NCBI RefSeq assembly: GCF_004005565.1 | Contig: NZ_SADD01000002.1 | Location: forward strand, 496,001 to 560,000 | Source: Lujinxingia sediminis | GTDB lineage: Bacteria; Myxococcota_A; Bradymonadia; Bradymonadales; Bradymonadaceae | Reading direction: 5' to 3' | Length of the DNA stretch: 64,000 nt | In this document: one piece after another, positions 17,932 to 26,500 of the stretch | How the letters are laid out: each line of letters begins with the position of its first letter | Position numbering within the stretch: the first letter of the stretch is position 1 | Notes under the pieces: model-generated | The model's database searches: none | What the model was told of the DNA's origin: nothing | What the model saw: the letters and a program-made list of their open reading frames with translations, nothing else | Made by a program: the position numbers and the translations under genes

Positions 17932-20559
17932 CTACTTCACCGCCGACACCCACCCCCATCCCCGCTGCTCGGCAATCCACAAAAACGCCGGCATCACCAG
18001 AATCGTTGCCAAAAACGCCGACGCGATTCCCACAATCGCCAGATACCCCAGCGACTGCAGCCCCGCGTAATTTGTCACCGCAAGCCCCCCAAACCCGATC
18101 ATCGACGTCACTGTCGTCATCCCAATCGCCGAGCCCACGTGATCGATCACGCTCACCAGCCGGCCTCGTCCCTCCTCCAGATAACGGTGGTAAAAATGCA
18201 CCCCGTCATCCACCCCGATCCCGATGATCACCGGCAAGATCACCACGTTGAAGAAGTCGAGCTTGATCCCGAACCACCCACAGAACCCGAACATCCACAA
18301 CGCCCCGACGATCAGCGGGCTCAGCGAGACCACCGCCCGCAACGGACTGCGGAAAAAGAAACTCAGAATCAGCAGCACAATCACAAGCGCGATCCCCAGC
18401 ATCCGCGCCCCGTCCTCCTTAATCTCATCGAGCATCGCCGTATAAATATACGACTGGCTGGCCACCCGCACATCCATCCCCTCCAGATCGGTGGCCGACT
18501 CCACCTCCCCGAGAAAACGCCGCGCCTGCTCCCCGACCATGTGATCAATACGTTCATTGACGTAGATGAGATACTCGTAGGCAAACGCCTCCCCCTCTGC
18601 CGGCGCTTTGGCCTCCGGGCCCGCCTCTCGAAACAACCTCTTGGTCCACTCCGGAAGATCCTCGATCCCGATCGCTTCCACCTCCAGACCCTCGCGCATC
18701 TCATCGATGCGCTCACGCTGGCTCCCACTCAAAAAACTCAAATCATCATCCAGCGTCGCCCTGATCGCCTCGATCACCTCCAGGCGCTCAGCCTGCTCCT
18801 CGTCACTGCCCGGCAAAAACGCATAGATCGACGCCACCGAACTCACCGTCTCAAGCTCTCCGGCTTCCTGACGGGCCTGCAAATGATCATAAAGACGGCG
18901 AGCGTCCGCAGCCTCATCCACCAGCAGAAGCGTCGGCGTAGAGGACTGCTGCCCCTTGAGCGCGCTCGTATACTTCGCCCCGGTGCTCAGCTGCTTGCGC
19001 TCGGCCACATAGCTCTCCGGATCCGCCTGCTGACGAACGTCCACCGCCCGCCCCTGCACCGCCCGCGCGAGTTGCCGCCCCATCGCCCGAGCCTGTTGCT
19101 CGGCCACGTCTTTCGCATCGGGCTCGCCACGCTCCCAGGGCATGATCACCTGCCCCACACGCCGAAAGTTCTCCTCGAATCGCACCTGCCCCACCTGCGT
19201 GAGCGCCCAGATGCTGATCAGCGCCGCCGCAAACAACGACGCCGGTGCAAGCCGCAGCAACCGCCCCCGTCGCACCGCCCTTTCAATCGTTCGCTCCCCC
19301 TCTACCACCTTCGGTTGATGCGGCCAGAGACGCTGAAACACAAGAATCATCGCGGGCATCGTGACCACCATCGCCACCACCGTCATCAACACCCCGGCTG
19401 CCGCCACCTGCCCGAACTGACTCAACCCCCGAAACTGCGCAAACGAGAGCACCACAAAGGTCGCAAACGTCGTCGACGCCCCCATCACCGTCGCCCGCCC
19501 CACCGAGTTATAACACGCCCACAACGCTTCAACCGGCTCTCTACCCTCGGCGCGTTCCCGATCGTAGCCGTTGAGCAAATGGATCGAAAAATCGATCCCC
19601 AGCCCCAGCAAGATCGCAAAGATAAAGACCGTCACCGTCGTCAGCTCACCGTGGGCCACAAACGCCAGCGCCAGCGTCCACAACACCCCCATCACCAACG
19701 GCCCCAGCACCAGCACCACCGCCCGCACTCGCCGAAAATACAGCGCGATCACCAGAAACAACCCCAGCAGCGTAAACAACGCCGAGGTCTGAATATCCCC
19801 CACAATCGAAGTATACTCGCTCTGACGCGAAACCAGCCCTCCCCCGTACTCCAGTTCCATCTCCGGATGATAGCTCGCCGGATCAAGCGACTCACCAAGC
19901 TCCCGCACCCGATCCAGCAGCCTGTTCGTCGCCGCCAGATCTGTCGACGTCTCCACAAATCGCACCACGATCGTCAGCGAATACCCGTCATCACTCATCA
20001 GGTATTCTTTGTAGCTCTGATGCGCCAGATCCTCGTAGCGCTCCTCGATATCCGAGGTATCGATCAACGAATCACTGCGCTCCTTTCGCCCTCCCAACGG
20101 CACAAAAAGCGGGTTCTGCGCTCGCTTCTCCTCGCGAATCCGCCGCTTAATCCTGGTGTGCAACTCCTCCAGATCCTCCGTCTCCATATAGAGCAGGCGG
20201 TTCTTCTCAAAAAACGCCTTATCATTATGGTAATGCGCCAGAGCGATCTGCGGCTGCTCCCGCAACCGCTGCGCATACGCCTCGGCAAACGCCAGGTTCG
20301 CCTCCCGATCCGGCGAATCGATCACCACAAAAAGCGACGACCCCGACCCCACCCGATCGCCAACCTCCTCCATCGCCAGCGCAGCCTCCGAGGTGCTGGG
20401 CAAAAGCGCCCGGAAGTCGCTGTTGATGTTCCAGCGGCTGGCGATCACCGCGATCGACAACAACGTCACCACCACGCTCGCGGCCACCACCCAACCGGCC
20501 CTGCGACCCACCCACTCACGCATAAAGCGTTCTGCCAACCGCACCGCACCGCTCGCCAT
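17932..20559 (-). CDS. RND/MMPL-family exporter, HpnN-like
   Basis: 875 aa. The ATG at 20559 with GGAG eight bases upstream is preferred over an ATG 11 codons earlier. The architecture is one N-terminal membrane helix, a periplasmic domain with SDFRALLP near its start, five helices containing GLGIDFSIHLLNGY, a second helix and periplasmic domain, then five helices with GIGVDDGVHFYHRYL. This two-fold RND layout without a fusion partner matches the hopanoid exporter HpnN and related lipid transporters. No hopanoid biosynthesis gene is in the window, so the substrate is open. Two glycosyltransferase genes start divergently 120 bp away. Confidence 0.82.
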   Translation of the reverse strand: MASGAVRLAERFMREWVGRRAGWVVAASVVVTLLSIAVIASRWNINSDFRALLPSTSEAALAMEEVGDRVGSGSSLFVVIDSPDREANLAFAEAYAQRLREQPQIALAHYHNDKAFFEKNRLLYMETEDLEELHTRIKRRIREEKRAQNPLFVPLGGRKERSDSLIDTSDIEERYEDLAHQSYKEYLMSDDGYSLTIVVRFVETSTDLAATNRLLDRVRELGESLDPASYHPEMELEYGGGLVSRQSEYTSIVGDIQTSALFTLLGLFLVIALYFRRVRAVVLVLGPLVMGVLWTLALAFVAHGELTTVTVFIFAILLGLGIDFSIHLLNGYDRERAEGREPVEALWACYNSVGRATVMGASTTFATFVVLSFAQFRGLSQFGQVAAAGVLMTVVAMVVTMPAMILVFQRLWPHQPKVVEGERTIERAVRRGRLLRLAPASLFAAALISIWALTQVGQVRFEENFRRVGQVIMPWERGEPDAKDVAEQQARAMGRQLARAVQGRAVDVRQQADPESYVAERKQLSTGAKYTSALKGQQSSTPTLLLVDEAADARRLYDHLQARQEAGELETVSSVASIYAFLPGSDEEQAERLEVIEAIRATLDDDLSFLSGSQRERIDEMREGLEVEAIGIEDLPEWTKRLFREAGPEAKAPAEGEAFAYEYLIYVNERIDHMVGEQARRFLGEVESATDLEGMDVRVASQSYIYTAMLDEIKEDGARMLGIALVIVLLILSFFFRSPLRAVVSLSPLIVGALWMFGFCGWFGIKLDFFNVVILPVIIGIGVDDGVHFYHRYLEEGRGRLVSVIDHVGSAIGMTTVTSMIGFGGLAVTNYAGLQSLGYLAIVGIASAFLATILVMPAFLWIAEQRGWGWVSAVK

Positions 20560-20678
20560 CGTCTTGTCTCCAGACCACCAAATCCGTTTCACTCACGTCG
20601 CGCCCTCTCCAGCCGCGCCTCACAGCCACCTTGCTCTCATCACAAAGCGTGCTATGAGTGCCCTCGGAGTATCGCACC

Positions 20679-21845
20679 ATGACCCAAAACACCACATCTT
20701 CTGCCTCGCTCAACGCCTGCGTCATGCTCGACGCCCGCTACCTCAACGGGCGTCATAGCGGCATTGGACGCTACACCCTGCGCCTCGTCGAGGAGCTCCT
20801 AGCTCAGGACGATACCCTGCGCCTGCGCCTGCTGACACACCCCAACAACCCCGCCCCCCTTTCCCATCCCAGGGTGCAATGCCAGACGTTTGATGCCGCC
20901 CCGAATTCACTCACCACACGACTTCGCCTGGCGCGCTCGATCGACTTTCGCGGCATCGATCTTTTCCATTCCCCCTTTAATATCCTGCCCGCCGATCTCC
21001 CGGTGCCCGCAATCTTTACGCTCCACGACATCATGTGGCTGCTCAACCCCGACTACTGCACCGATGTCTGGTGGCGAAAGCTCGTCACCGGAACGTTTTA
21101 TCAAAACTTTATCCCGCGCTCCGCCGCCGAGGCCGAGCATATCCTGACCGTCTCCCATACTTCCCGTCAGGCCATTGAGGAGCACTTTCCCGCCATACGC
21201 GGACGCGTCAGCGTGACCTACAACGGCCTCGATCCCTTCTTCACCCCGATGCCCCCCGAAGAGGCCTGGCCGCTGCTCGGGCGCTGGCTCGCCCCCCGTT
21301 CCCGTTTCGTGCTCGTGGTGGGCCAGGGCTCCCCCTACAAAAACCACCCCGGCGCCCTGCGTGCCTTCATCGAGGCCTTCGCCGACGATCCCCACACTTA
21401 CTTCGTGCTGGTGCGCCGCCTCGACGAGAGCTCCAACCGCGAGCTCGGCCAACTCTTAGACGATCCTCGTCTGGGCTCGCGGGTCATTCGCATCGGCTAC
21501 GTCTCCAGCGACGAGCTGCGAGCCCTCTACAGCATGGCGATGGTCTTTCTTTTCCCCTCCTTCTACGAGGGCTTTGGCCTGCCCGCGCTCGAAGCCATGG
21601 CATGCGGCACCCCGGTCATCACCTCCGATCGCGGTGCCCCGGCCGAAGTCTGTCAGGGGGGGGCAATGCTGGTCGATCCGCACAACACACAGGCGCTGGC
21701 CCGCGCCCTGCGCCAACTTCGCGATGATCCGGACCTGGCCCACGAACTTCGCCATCGCGGCCAGGCTCGCGCCGCCCAATTCACCTGGGAAGCCTGCGCA
21801 CGGGCCGCTCTGGAAGCCTACCGCCGCGTACTCCACCCTGCCTGA
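20679..21845 (+). CDS. GT4-family glycosyltransferase (first of a pair)
   Basis: 388 aa. The ATG at 20679 has CGGAG nine bases upstream; a GTG at 20658 is less likely. It is a GT-B fold enzyme. The N-terminal domain opens with VMLDARYLNGRHSGIGRYTLRLVEELL. The C-terminal domain has VVGQGSPYKNHPGALRAF, IGYVSSDELRALYSMA and the donor-site EX7E region FPSFYEGFGLPALEAMACGTPVI. It probably transfers a hexose from a nucleotide sugar to a cell-surface glycan at the cytoplasmic membrane face. Its stop is embedded in the Shine-Dalgarno of the next gene (TGAGGAGG), so the two are translationally coupled. Confidence 0.92.
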   Translation: MTQNTTSSASLNACVMLDARYLNGRHSGIGRYTLRLVEELLAQDDTLRLRLLTHPNNPAPLSHPRVQCQTFDAAPNSLTTRLRLARSIDFRGIDLFHSPFNILPADLPVPAIFTLHDIMWLLNPDYCTDVWWRKLVTGTFYQNFIPRSAAEAEHILTVSHTSRQAIEEHFPAIRGRVSVTYNGLDPFFTPMPPEEAWPLLGRWLAPRSRFVLVVGQGSPYKNHPGALRAFIEAFADDPHTYFVLVRRLDESSNRELGQLLDDPRLGSRVIRIGYVSSDELRALYSMAMVFLFPSFYEGFGLPALEAMACGTPVITSDRGAPAEVCQGGAMLVDPHNTQALARALRQLRDDPDLAHELRHRGQARAAQFTWEACARAALEAYRRVLHPA

Positions 21846-21855
21846 GGAGGCCGCC

Positions 21856-23016
21856 ATGGCCCGCATTCTCATCGACGCTCGCTGCCTTGGCGAGTCCCCC
21901 ACCGGAGTGGGAAGCTACGCTCGCGCGCTGATCGCACATCTGGCCGAGCTCCACCACGACCACGAACTTGTGCTGCTACGCAACCGCAGTAACACCACGC
22001 CCATCACCGACGCAGCTCTCCCCCAGATCGCCAGCGCCGTCCCCCCGGACAATCTGAAAAACCACCTGCTCGGACACCGCGCCCTGGCCGATGCCGCCTC
22101 TCAACTCGGCTCGCCCGATATCTACCACAGCCTCTTTCACATCCTGCCCCGCTATACCCGCCAGGCCCTTCCCGGTGCCGGGGTTATCACCACCCTCCAC
22201 GACCTGGTCTGGCTCGATCACCCCGACGCCTCCCAGCCCACCTGGCTTAAAGCCCGTTCCATCCAGGCCTTTGCCCGCACGGCGATCCCTCACGCCCTCA
22301 ACACAAGCGATGCCGTCATCGCCATCAGCCGCCCCACCGCCGAGCGCGCCCGCCAGCTCTTGAGTTCCAAATCAACCTCCCTCCACACCATCCACCACGG
22401 TGTCCACGCTCGCTTCTTCGAGCCTCCTCCCCCCCTCACCGGTCCCCTCTCCGAGTTGACCGGCCCCGACGCCCCCCCCTTCTTCGTGGCCATCGGCAAC
22501 CACAAGCCCTACAAAAACCTGCGCCTGCTCATCGACGCCTTCGCCCGACTACCCGCCCACTCTCCTCGCCCCCATCTCGTGCTTATCGGTGACTGCCAGG
22601 GCCTCTCCACCCACATCGGCGAGTCGGGGGTCAGTGAACGTATCCACCTGCCGGGCCTGGTCGATGACGAGCTGCTGCGCGCGCTCCTGGGCCGCGCACG
22701 CGCCTTCGTCTTCCCCTCCCTCGTCGAAGGTTTTGGACTTCCCATCCTGGAAGCCATGGCCATGGGCCGTCCCACACTGGTCTCCGACCTGGAGCCGATG
22801 CGCTCCATCGCCGGCGAGGCCGCGCTGCTCTTTCACCCGCACTCCCCCGACGACTTAAGTCGCCTGCTTCACCGCCTGCTCGTCGCCCCCGAACTGGCAG
22901 ATCGCCTCTCTCAACGCAGCCTCACCCGCGCCCACAGCTTCCGCTGGGAGCACACCGCTGAGCGCACCCTGAAGGTCTACGAAGAGCTGCTCGCCAGGGG
23001 CACATCTCGGCGCTGA
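21856..23016 (+). CDS. GT4-family glycosyltransferase (second of a pair)
   Basis: 386 aa. The start ATG at 21856 follows GAGGAGG; a longer frame back to 21574 overlaps the previous gene and is rejected. It begins ARILIDARCLGESPTGVGSYARALIAHL and is clearly a paralogue of the preceding enzyme (similar N-terminal IDAR and G-x-G-x-Y blocks). The C-terminal domain has AIGNHKPYKNLRLLIDAF and FPSLVEGFGLPILEAMAMGRP. The pair is probably an operon adding successive sugars to one glycan. Array 9 starts directly after the stop. Confidence 0.92.
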   Translation: MARILIDARCLGESPTGVGSYARALIAHLAELHHDHELVLLRNRSNTTPITDAALPQIASAVPPDNLKNHLLGHRALADAASQLGSPDIYHSLFHILPRYTRQALPGAGVITTLHDLVWLDHPDASQPTWLKARSIQAFARTAIPHALNTSDAVIAISRPTAERARQLLSSKSTSLHTIHHGVHARFFEPPPPLTGPLSELTGPDAPPFFVAIGNHKPYKNLRLLIDAFARLPAHSPRPHLVLIGDCQGLSTHIGESGVSERIHLPGLVDDELLRALLGRARAFVFPSLVEGFGLPILEAMAMGRPTLVSDLEPMRSIAGEAALLFHPHSPDDLSRLLHRLLVAPELADRLSQRSLTRAHSFRWEHTAERTLKVYEELLARGTSRR

Positions 23017-23036
23017 TCGCTCCGCCTGCTGACATG

Positions 23037-23400
23037 TCCGAACGCCTGGCACCCGCTCGGCCACACACGCTGGTACGAACGCCTGGCACCCGCTCGGCCA
23101 CACACGCTCATCCGAACGCCTGGCACCCGCTCGGCCACACACGCTGGTACGAACGCCTGGCACCCGCTCGGCCACACACGCTCATCCGAACGCCTGGCAC
23201 CCGCTCGGCCACACACGCTCGTACGAACGCCTGGCACCCGCTCGGCCACACACGCTCGTACGAACGCCTGGCACCCGCTCGGCCACACACGCTGGTACGA
23301 ACGCCTGGCACCCGCTCGGCCATACACGCTCGTACGAACGCCTGGCACCCGATCGGCCACACACGCTCATCCGAACGCCTGGCACGAACGCCTGGCACCC
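23037..23400 (-). repeat. REP-like array 9: eleven units, mostly 37 bp (largest array)
   Basis: Each unit is CGAACGCCTGGCACCCG, then CTCGGCCACACACGCT, then a short variable end (GGTAC, CATCC or CGTAC). The variable ends change between units in a partly alternating order, so the array kept a higher-order history of duplication. The last copy is truncated to 14 bp between two cores. It lies between the convergent glycosyltransferase and tmk genes. Confidence 0.95.
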
Positions 23401-23409
23401 ACACTGTCC

Positions 23410-24069
23410 TCACGCCGGCAACACCCTCTTCACAACGTCCCAGATCGCCTCGGCCAACGCCTCGCGCTCCAACGAAGCATCAAGACGCACGATCGGCTGT
23501 CCCTCTCCGGCCAGCATCGTCATCACCTCATCATAGCGGCGCTCCAACCGCCCCAGCTTCTCATACGTCTCATAGAGTTCGCGCTGCCCACCGCGTCCCG
23601 ACAGGCGCGCCATGCACACCTCGACGGATGCCTCCAAAAAGATCGTCACGTCCGGCACCCGCGCCCGCGCGTTCAGCTCACGCACCCACCCGTAATCCAC
23701 CCGCTCCTCCCCATCGATATCCCCCTGATACACCAGACTTGAGTGGTAATAGCGATCCGAGATCGCCACACACCCCGCGGCCAGCGCAGGCTCCACCTGG
23801 GCCTCAATATGATCGAGCCTGTCCGCCGCAAAAAGCAGCGCCAGCGTCTCGCGCCCCACCGGCCGCCCGCCGCCCTCATCGGGCACCACAACTCTCCCGG
23901 TGAGCATCTGCCGAATCAGAGTCCCGATCGGCCCCTCCGAAGGCTCACAACTCGTCGACACCCCCCACCCCTCGCGCCGAAGACGCTCAGCCAGCGCCTC
24001 GCTCTGGGTCGTCGTCCCCGCCCCATCCAACCCCTCAATCACCACAAACGGTACGGCCTTCGTCACCAT
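23410..24069 (-). CDS. tmk: thymidylate kinase (dTMP kinase)
   Basis: It phosphorylates dTMP to dTDP in the cytoplasm. The P-loop is IEGLDGAGTTTQ near the N-terminus, the nucleotide-binding DR motif is SDRYYHSSLVYQG, and a lid-type segment RLSGRGGQRELYE follows. The length of about 219 aa is normal. The ATG at 24069 has GAGG nine bases upstream; an in-frame GTG two codons earlier is possible. holB, often downstream of tmk, is not present; array 9 follows its stop by only about 10 bp. Confidence 0.93.
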   Translation of the reverse strand: MVTKAVPFVVIEGLDGAGTTTQSEALAERLRREGWGVSTSCEPSEGPIGTLIRQMLTGRVVVPDEGGGRPVGRETLALLFAADRLDHIEAQVEPALAAGCVAISDRYYHSSLVYQGDIDGEERVDYGWVRELNARARVPDVTIFLEASVEVCMARLSGRGGQRELYETYEKLGRLERRYDEVMTMLAGEGQPIVRLDASLEREALAEAIWDVVKRVLPA

Positions 24070-24194
24070 CGTCACTCGCCTCGCAACCTGCCTATAGCTC
24101 TCAACATCGTCGTTCAGACATCCTGCTCACGCCCACCCCAACATCCCCTCGCTACCTCAATCCCACGATCGCCGCTCCGAGACCAGCCTCGTCA

Positions 24195-24369
24195 CATCGC
24201 CTGGCACCCACTTCGTCTCTGCAAGACGCACGTGCTCGAACGCCTGGCACCCGAGCTGCTTCATGTACGAACGCCTGGCACCCGAGCTGCTTCATGTACG
24301 AACGCCTGGCACCCGAGCTGCTTCATGTACGAACGCCTGGCACCCGATCGAACGCCTGGCACCCGATCG
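24195..24369 (-). repeat. REP-like array 10: six units, mostly 31 bp
   Basis: A first diverged copy (CGCCTGGCACCCAC, about 24199) is followed by copies with unit CGAACGCCTGGCACCCG plus AGCTGCTTCATGTA. The last copies are joined by CGATCG alone. The array lies 3' of the enoyl-CoA hydratase-family gene, upstream of tmk. Confidence 0.88.
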
Positions 24370-24382
24370 CGATCCCGGCTCC

Positions 24383-25144
24383 TCAGCCTCTACGATTCAG
24401 AAAGCGCTCCACCCGCTCCCAATGCGCCGCCCCCACCCACAGATCGCAAAACGCCTCCAGCTCCCCCTCCATCGCCACATCGCGATGATCTTCTACCGCC
24501 CGACGAACCCCCGACTTCAGCGCATCGGCCACCCCCGGCTCACACCCGGCCAGACGCCCTGCCAGCGTCATCACCCGCGCATCCAGATCTTCCGGTTCCA
24601 TCACCTCTTCGACAAGTCCTGCGGCCAACGCCTCCTCCGCCTCCAGCACCTCCGCGCACCCCAGCCACTTCAACGCCTTCGAGCGCCCTACCTTCTCCAC
24701 CAATCGCGTCAGGCCTCCCCACCCCGGGGTCAACCCGAACTTCCCCTGCGTCAGCCCCAGCCTTGCCCCCTCTGCCACCACACACATATCAAAGGCCAGC
24801 ATCAACTCCACCCCGCCCCCGTACGCGTCGCCGTTGACCCGGGCCACCGTCCAGCACCGCAGCGCCTCAATACGACTTAAAATTCGCCGCATCCGCCGCG
24901 ACATCGCCTCAGCCTCCTCGCGCGTTCGAAGCCCGGCAAACTCCCGAAGATCCCCACCCGAGACAAACGCACGCCCCGCCCCACCTACCACCAACACCCG
25001 CAACTCCGGCGTACGCTCAGCCCGGGTCAACACCTCCTCCAGCCCGACCATCACCTCCTCATTTACCGCATTGAGCCGCGCCTCGCGCGCAACCTCCACC
25101 CACCACACTGCCCCCGCCAAACGCTCTTCACACCGAACCGCCAT
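24383..25144 (-). CDS. enoyl-CoA hydratase/isomerase family protein
   Basis: 253 aa. The ATG at 25144 has GGGAG five bases upstream; a GTG six codons earlier is less likely. Crotonase-fold motifs are RVLVVGGAGRAFVSGGDL (oxyanion-hole loop) and ARVNGDAYGGGVELMLAFDMCVVAEGARLGL. The second catalytic-Glu position of true hydratases lies in TQGKFGLTPGWGG, where the usual E is not seen, so another crotonase reaction is possible. It acts on acyl-CoA thioesters in the cytoplasm. There is no other fatty-acid gene next to it. Confidence 0.85.
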   Translation of the reverse strand: MAVRCEERLAGAVWWVEVAREARLNAVNEEVMVGLEEVLTRAERTPELRVLVVGGAGRAFVSGGDLREFAGLRTREEAEAMSRRMRRILSRIEALRCWTVARVNGDAYGGGVELMLAFDMCVVAEGARLGLTQGKFGLTPGWGGLTRLVEKVGRSKALKWLGCAEVLEAEEALAAGLVEEVMEPEDLDARVMTLAGRLAGCEPGVADALKSGVRRAVEDHRDVAMEGELEAFCDLWVGAAHWERVERFLNRRG

Positions 25145-25183
25145 CACCTCTCCCTGCGCCACAAAACCATCCCGGGCTCACCC

Positions 25184-26140
25184 TCACCGCTGCGCCTCAA
25201 CCTGAACCTGCCCGGCCTTCATCTCCAGAGCACGCCGCGCCTGCTCGCGCACCCGACTCACGTGATGCGCCTCAGCCAACGTCTCCAGATACACCGCCAC
25301 CCACGGCGTCGACAACGATCCCAACTTCGGCAACAACCCGATCAAATCATCGTAGCGCTGCTCGCGACTCATCCGCTCCGCGAGTTCCGTCAACGCCCTG
25401 GCCGCCCCAGAAGACTCCAACTCCCAGAGGGCCTGCGCCGCAGCAAATGCCACCTCCTCATCGCCACCGCCAGCAGCCGCGATCAACGCCTCCTCCGCCT
25501 CCTCAACCGCCCCCTCCACCACCCGCTGCACCGCCAGCAACCTCGCGCTGGCCTCCGCATCCTCATCAGCACACCACCGGCCCAACTCCCCACCCCGGGC
25601 CTGATACACCATCGCCTGCGATCGCAATCCTTCCATCACCTCTTCGACCCCCTGACGTAGCAACGTGCGTCCCAGCGCCCCCAGCAACGCTTCCGGCGGT
25701 CGATCGCTGACCAGCGGATGACGCACCACATGCTGCGCCCGCATCGACACCCCTTCCCCCTCTCCCCCAACCACATCCGACCCCAGCTGCCCCTCCACGC
25801 GCACCACCATCACCGAGCCTTCCAACGCCTGATTCAACGTCACTCGATACACCAACCTCCCCTTCACCCCCTCCCTTCCAACGCCCCGACTCAACCCCTC
25901 ATCACTGGTTACCAACGCCCGCTCCCACCACTCCTGCACCCTCCCTGGTTTGGGCGCCCACCCCTGACTCCCCACGCGTTCAACCTCCTCCCCCTCCTCC
26001 ATCACCTGCATCGACACCACTCGGTAGGGCCCCCCCTGCGCCTCCTCCGCCTGCGCACCTCGACTACACCCCGCCCCCAGGGCACACCCCCATACAAGCC
26101 CCACCCAGACGATCAGCAGCCGTCCCCCCAGACGCTCCAT
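25184..26140 (-). CDS. predicted lipoprotein with C-terminal helical (HEAT-like) repeats
   Basis: The ATG at 26140 follows GGGGGAG and gives a lipoprotein-type signal (LLIVWVGLVWGCALGAGC, Cys near residue 20 or earlier). A longer frame to 26206 lacks the signal at its start. Residues 30-190 are mixed alpha/beta. From about 200 on there are Ala/Glu-rich helical repeats (EEALIAAAGGGDEEVAFAAAQAL) of HEAT or Armadillo type. Function is unknown. Its stop is 39 bp upstream of the enoyl-CoA hydratase start on the same strand, so they may share a transcript. Confidence 0.72.
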   Translation of the reverse strand: MERLGGRLLIVWVGLVWGCALGAGCSRGAQAEEAQGGPYRVVSMQVMEEGEEVERVGSQGWAPKPGRVQEWWERALVTSDEGLSRGVGREGVKGRLVYRVTLNQALEGSVMVVRVEGQLGSDVVGGEGEGVSMRAQHVVRHPLVSDRPPEALLGALGRTLLRQGVEEVMEGLRSQAMVYQARGGELGRWCADEDAEASARLLAVQRVVEGAVEEAEEALIAAAGGGDEEVAFAAAQALWELESSGAARALTELAERMSREQRYDDLIGLLPKLGSLSTPWVAVYLETLAEAHHVSRVREQARRALEMKAGQVQVEAQR

Positions 26141-26287
26141 CGCTCCCCCTCTTCCCCTGGTTTGCACAAAAACCTTCCCTTCAAACGTGCACACCAGCCC
26201 CGACAACGTCGAACAAATCCACCCTACTTATCAAACACTTAGACCACGCACAGGCGCAGCCATGTCCGATCCCATGGCCGCGCTTGT

Positions 26288-26500
26288 TCGCCTGGCACCC
26301 GATCGCCTCACCGCTCGAGCGCCTGGCACCCGATCGCCTCACTGCTCGAGCGCCTGGCACCCGATCGCCTCACTGCTCGAGCGCCTGGCACCCGATCGCC
26401 TCACCGCTCGAGCGCCTGGCACCCGATCGCCTCACCGCTCGAGCGCCTGGCACCCGATCGCCTCACTGCTCGAGCGCCTGGCACCCGGACGCCTGGCACC
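26288..26500 (-). repeat. REP-like array 11: eight units of 31 bp, ending exactly at a stop codon
   Basis: The unit is CTCGAGCGCCTGGCACCCG plus ATCGCCTCACTG or ATCGCCTCACCG. The two spacer variants differ at one base. The last core GCCTGGCACC (26491-26500) abuts the stop codon of the minus gene at 26501 with no gap, so in the sense direction GGTGCCAGGC follows TGA directly. The array fills most of 26141-26500. Confidence 0.92.

Noticed and set aside
17536-20682. 1048-aa plus-strand open frame
   Set aside because: It is antisense to the RND exporter gene, with Arg/His/Pro-rich composition typical of shadow frames in GC-rich DNA.
23037-23400. CRISPR-like array (short repeat, regular 37-bp period)
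   Set aside because: Spacers within the array are almost identical, the repeat core is only 17 bp, the same core occurs in 17 other arrays, and no cas gene is present.
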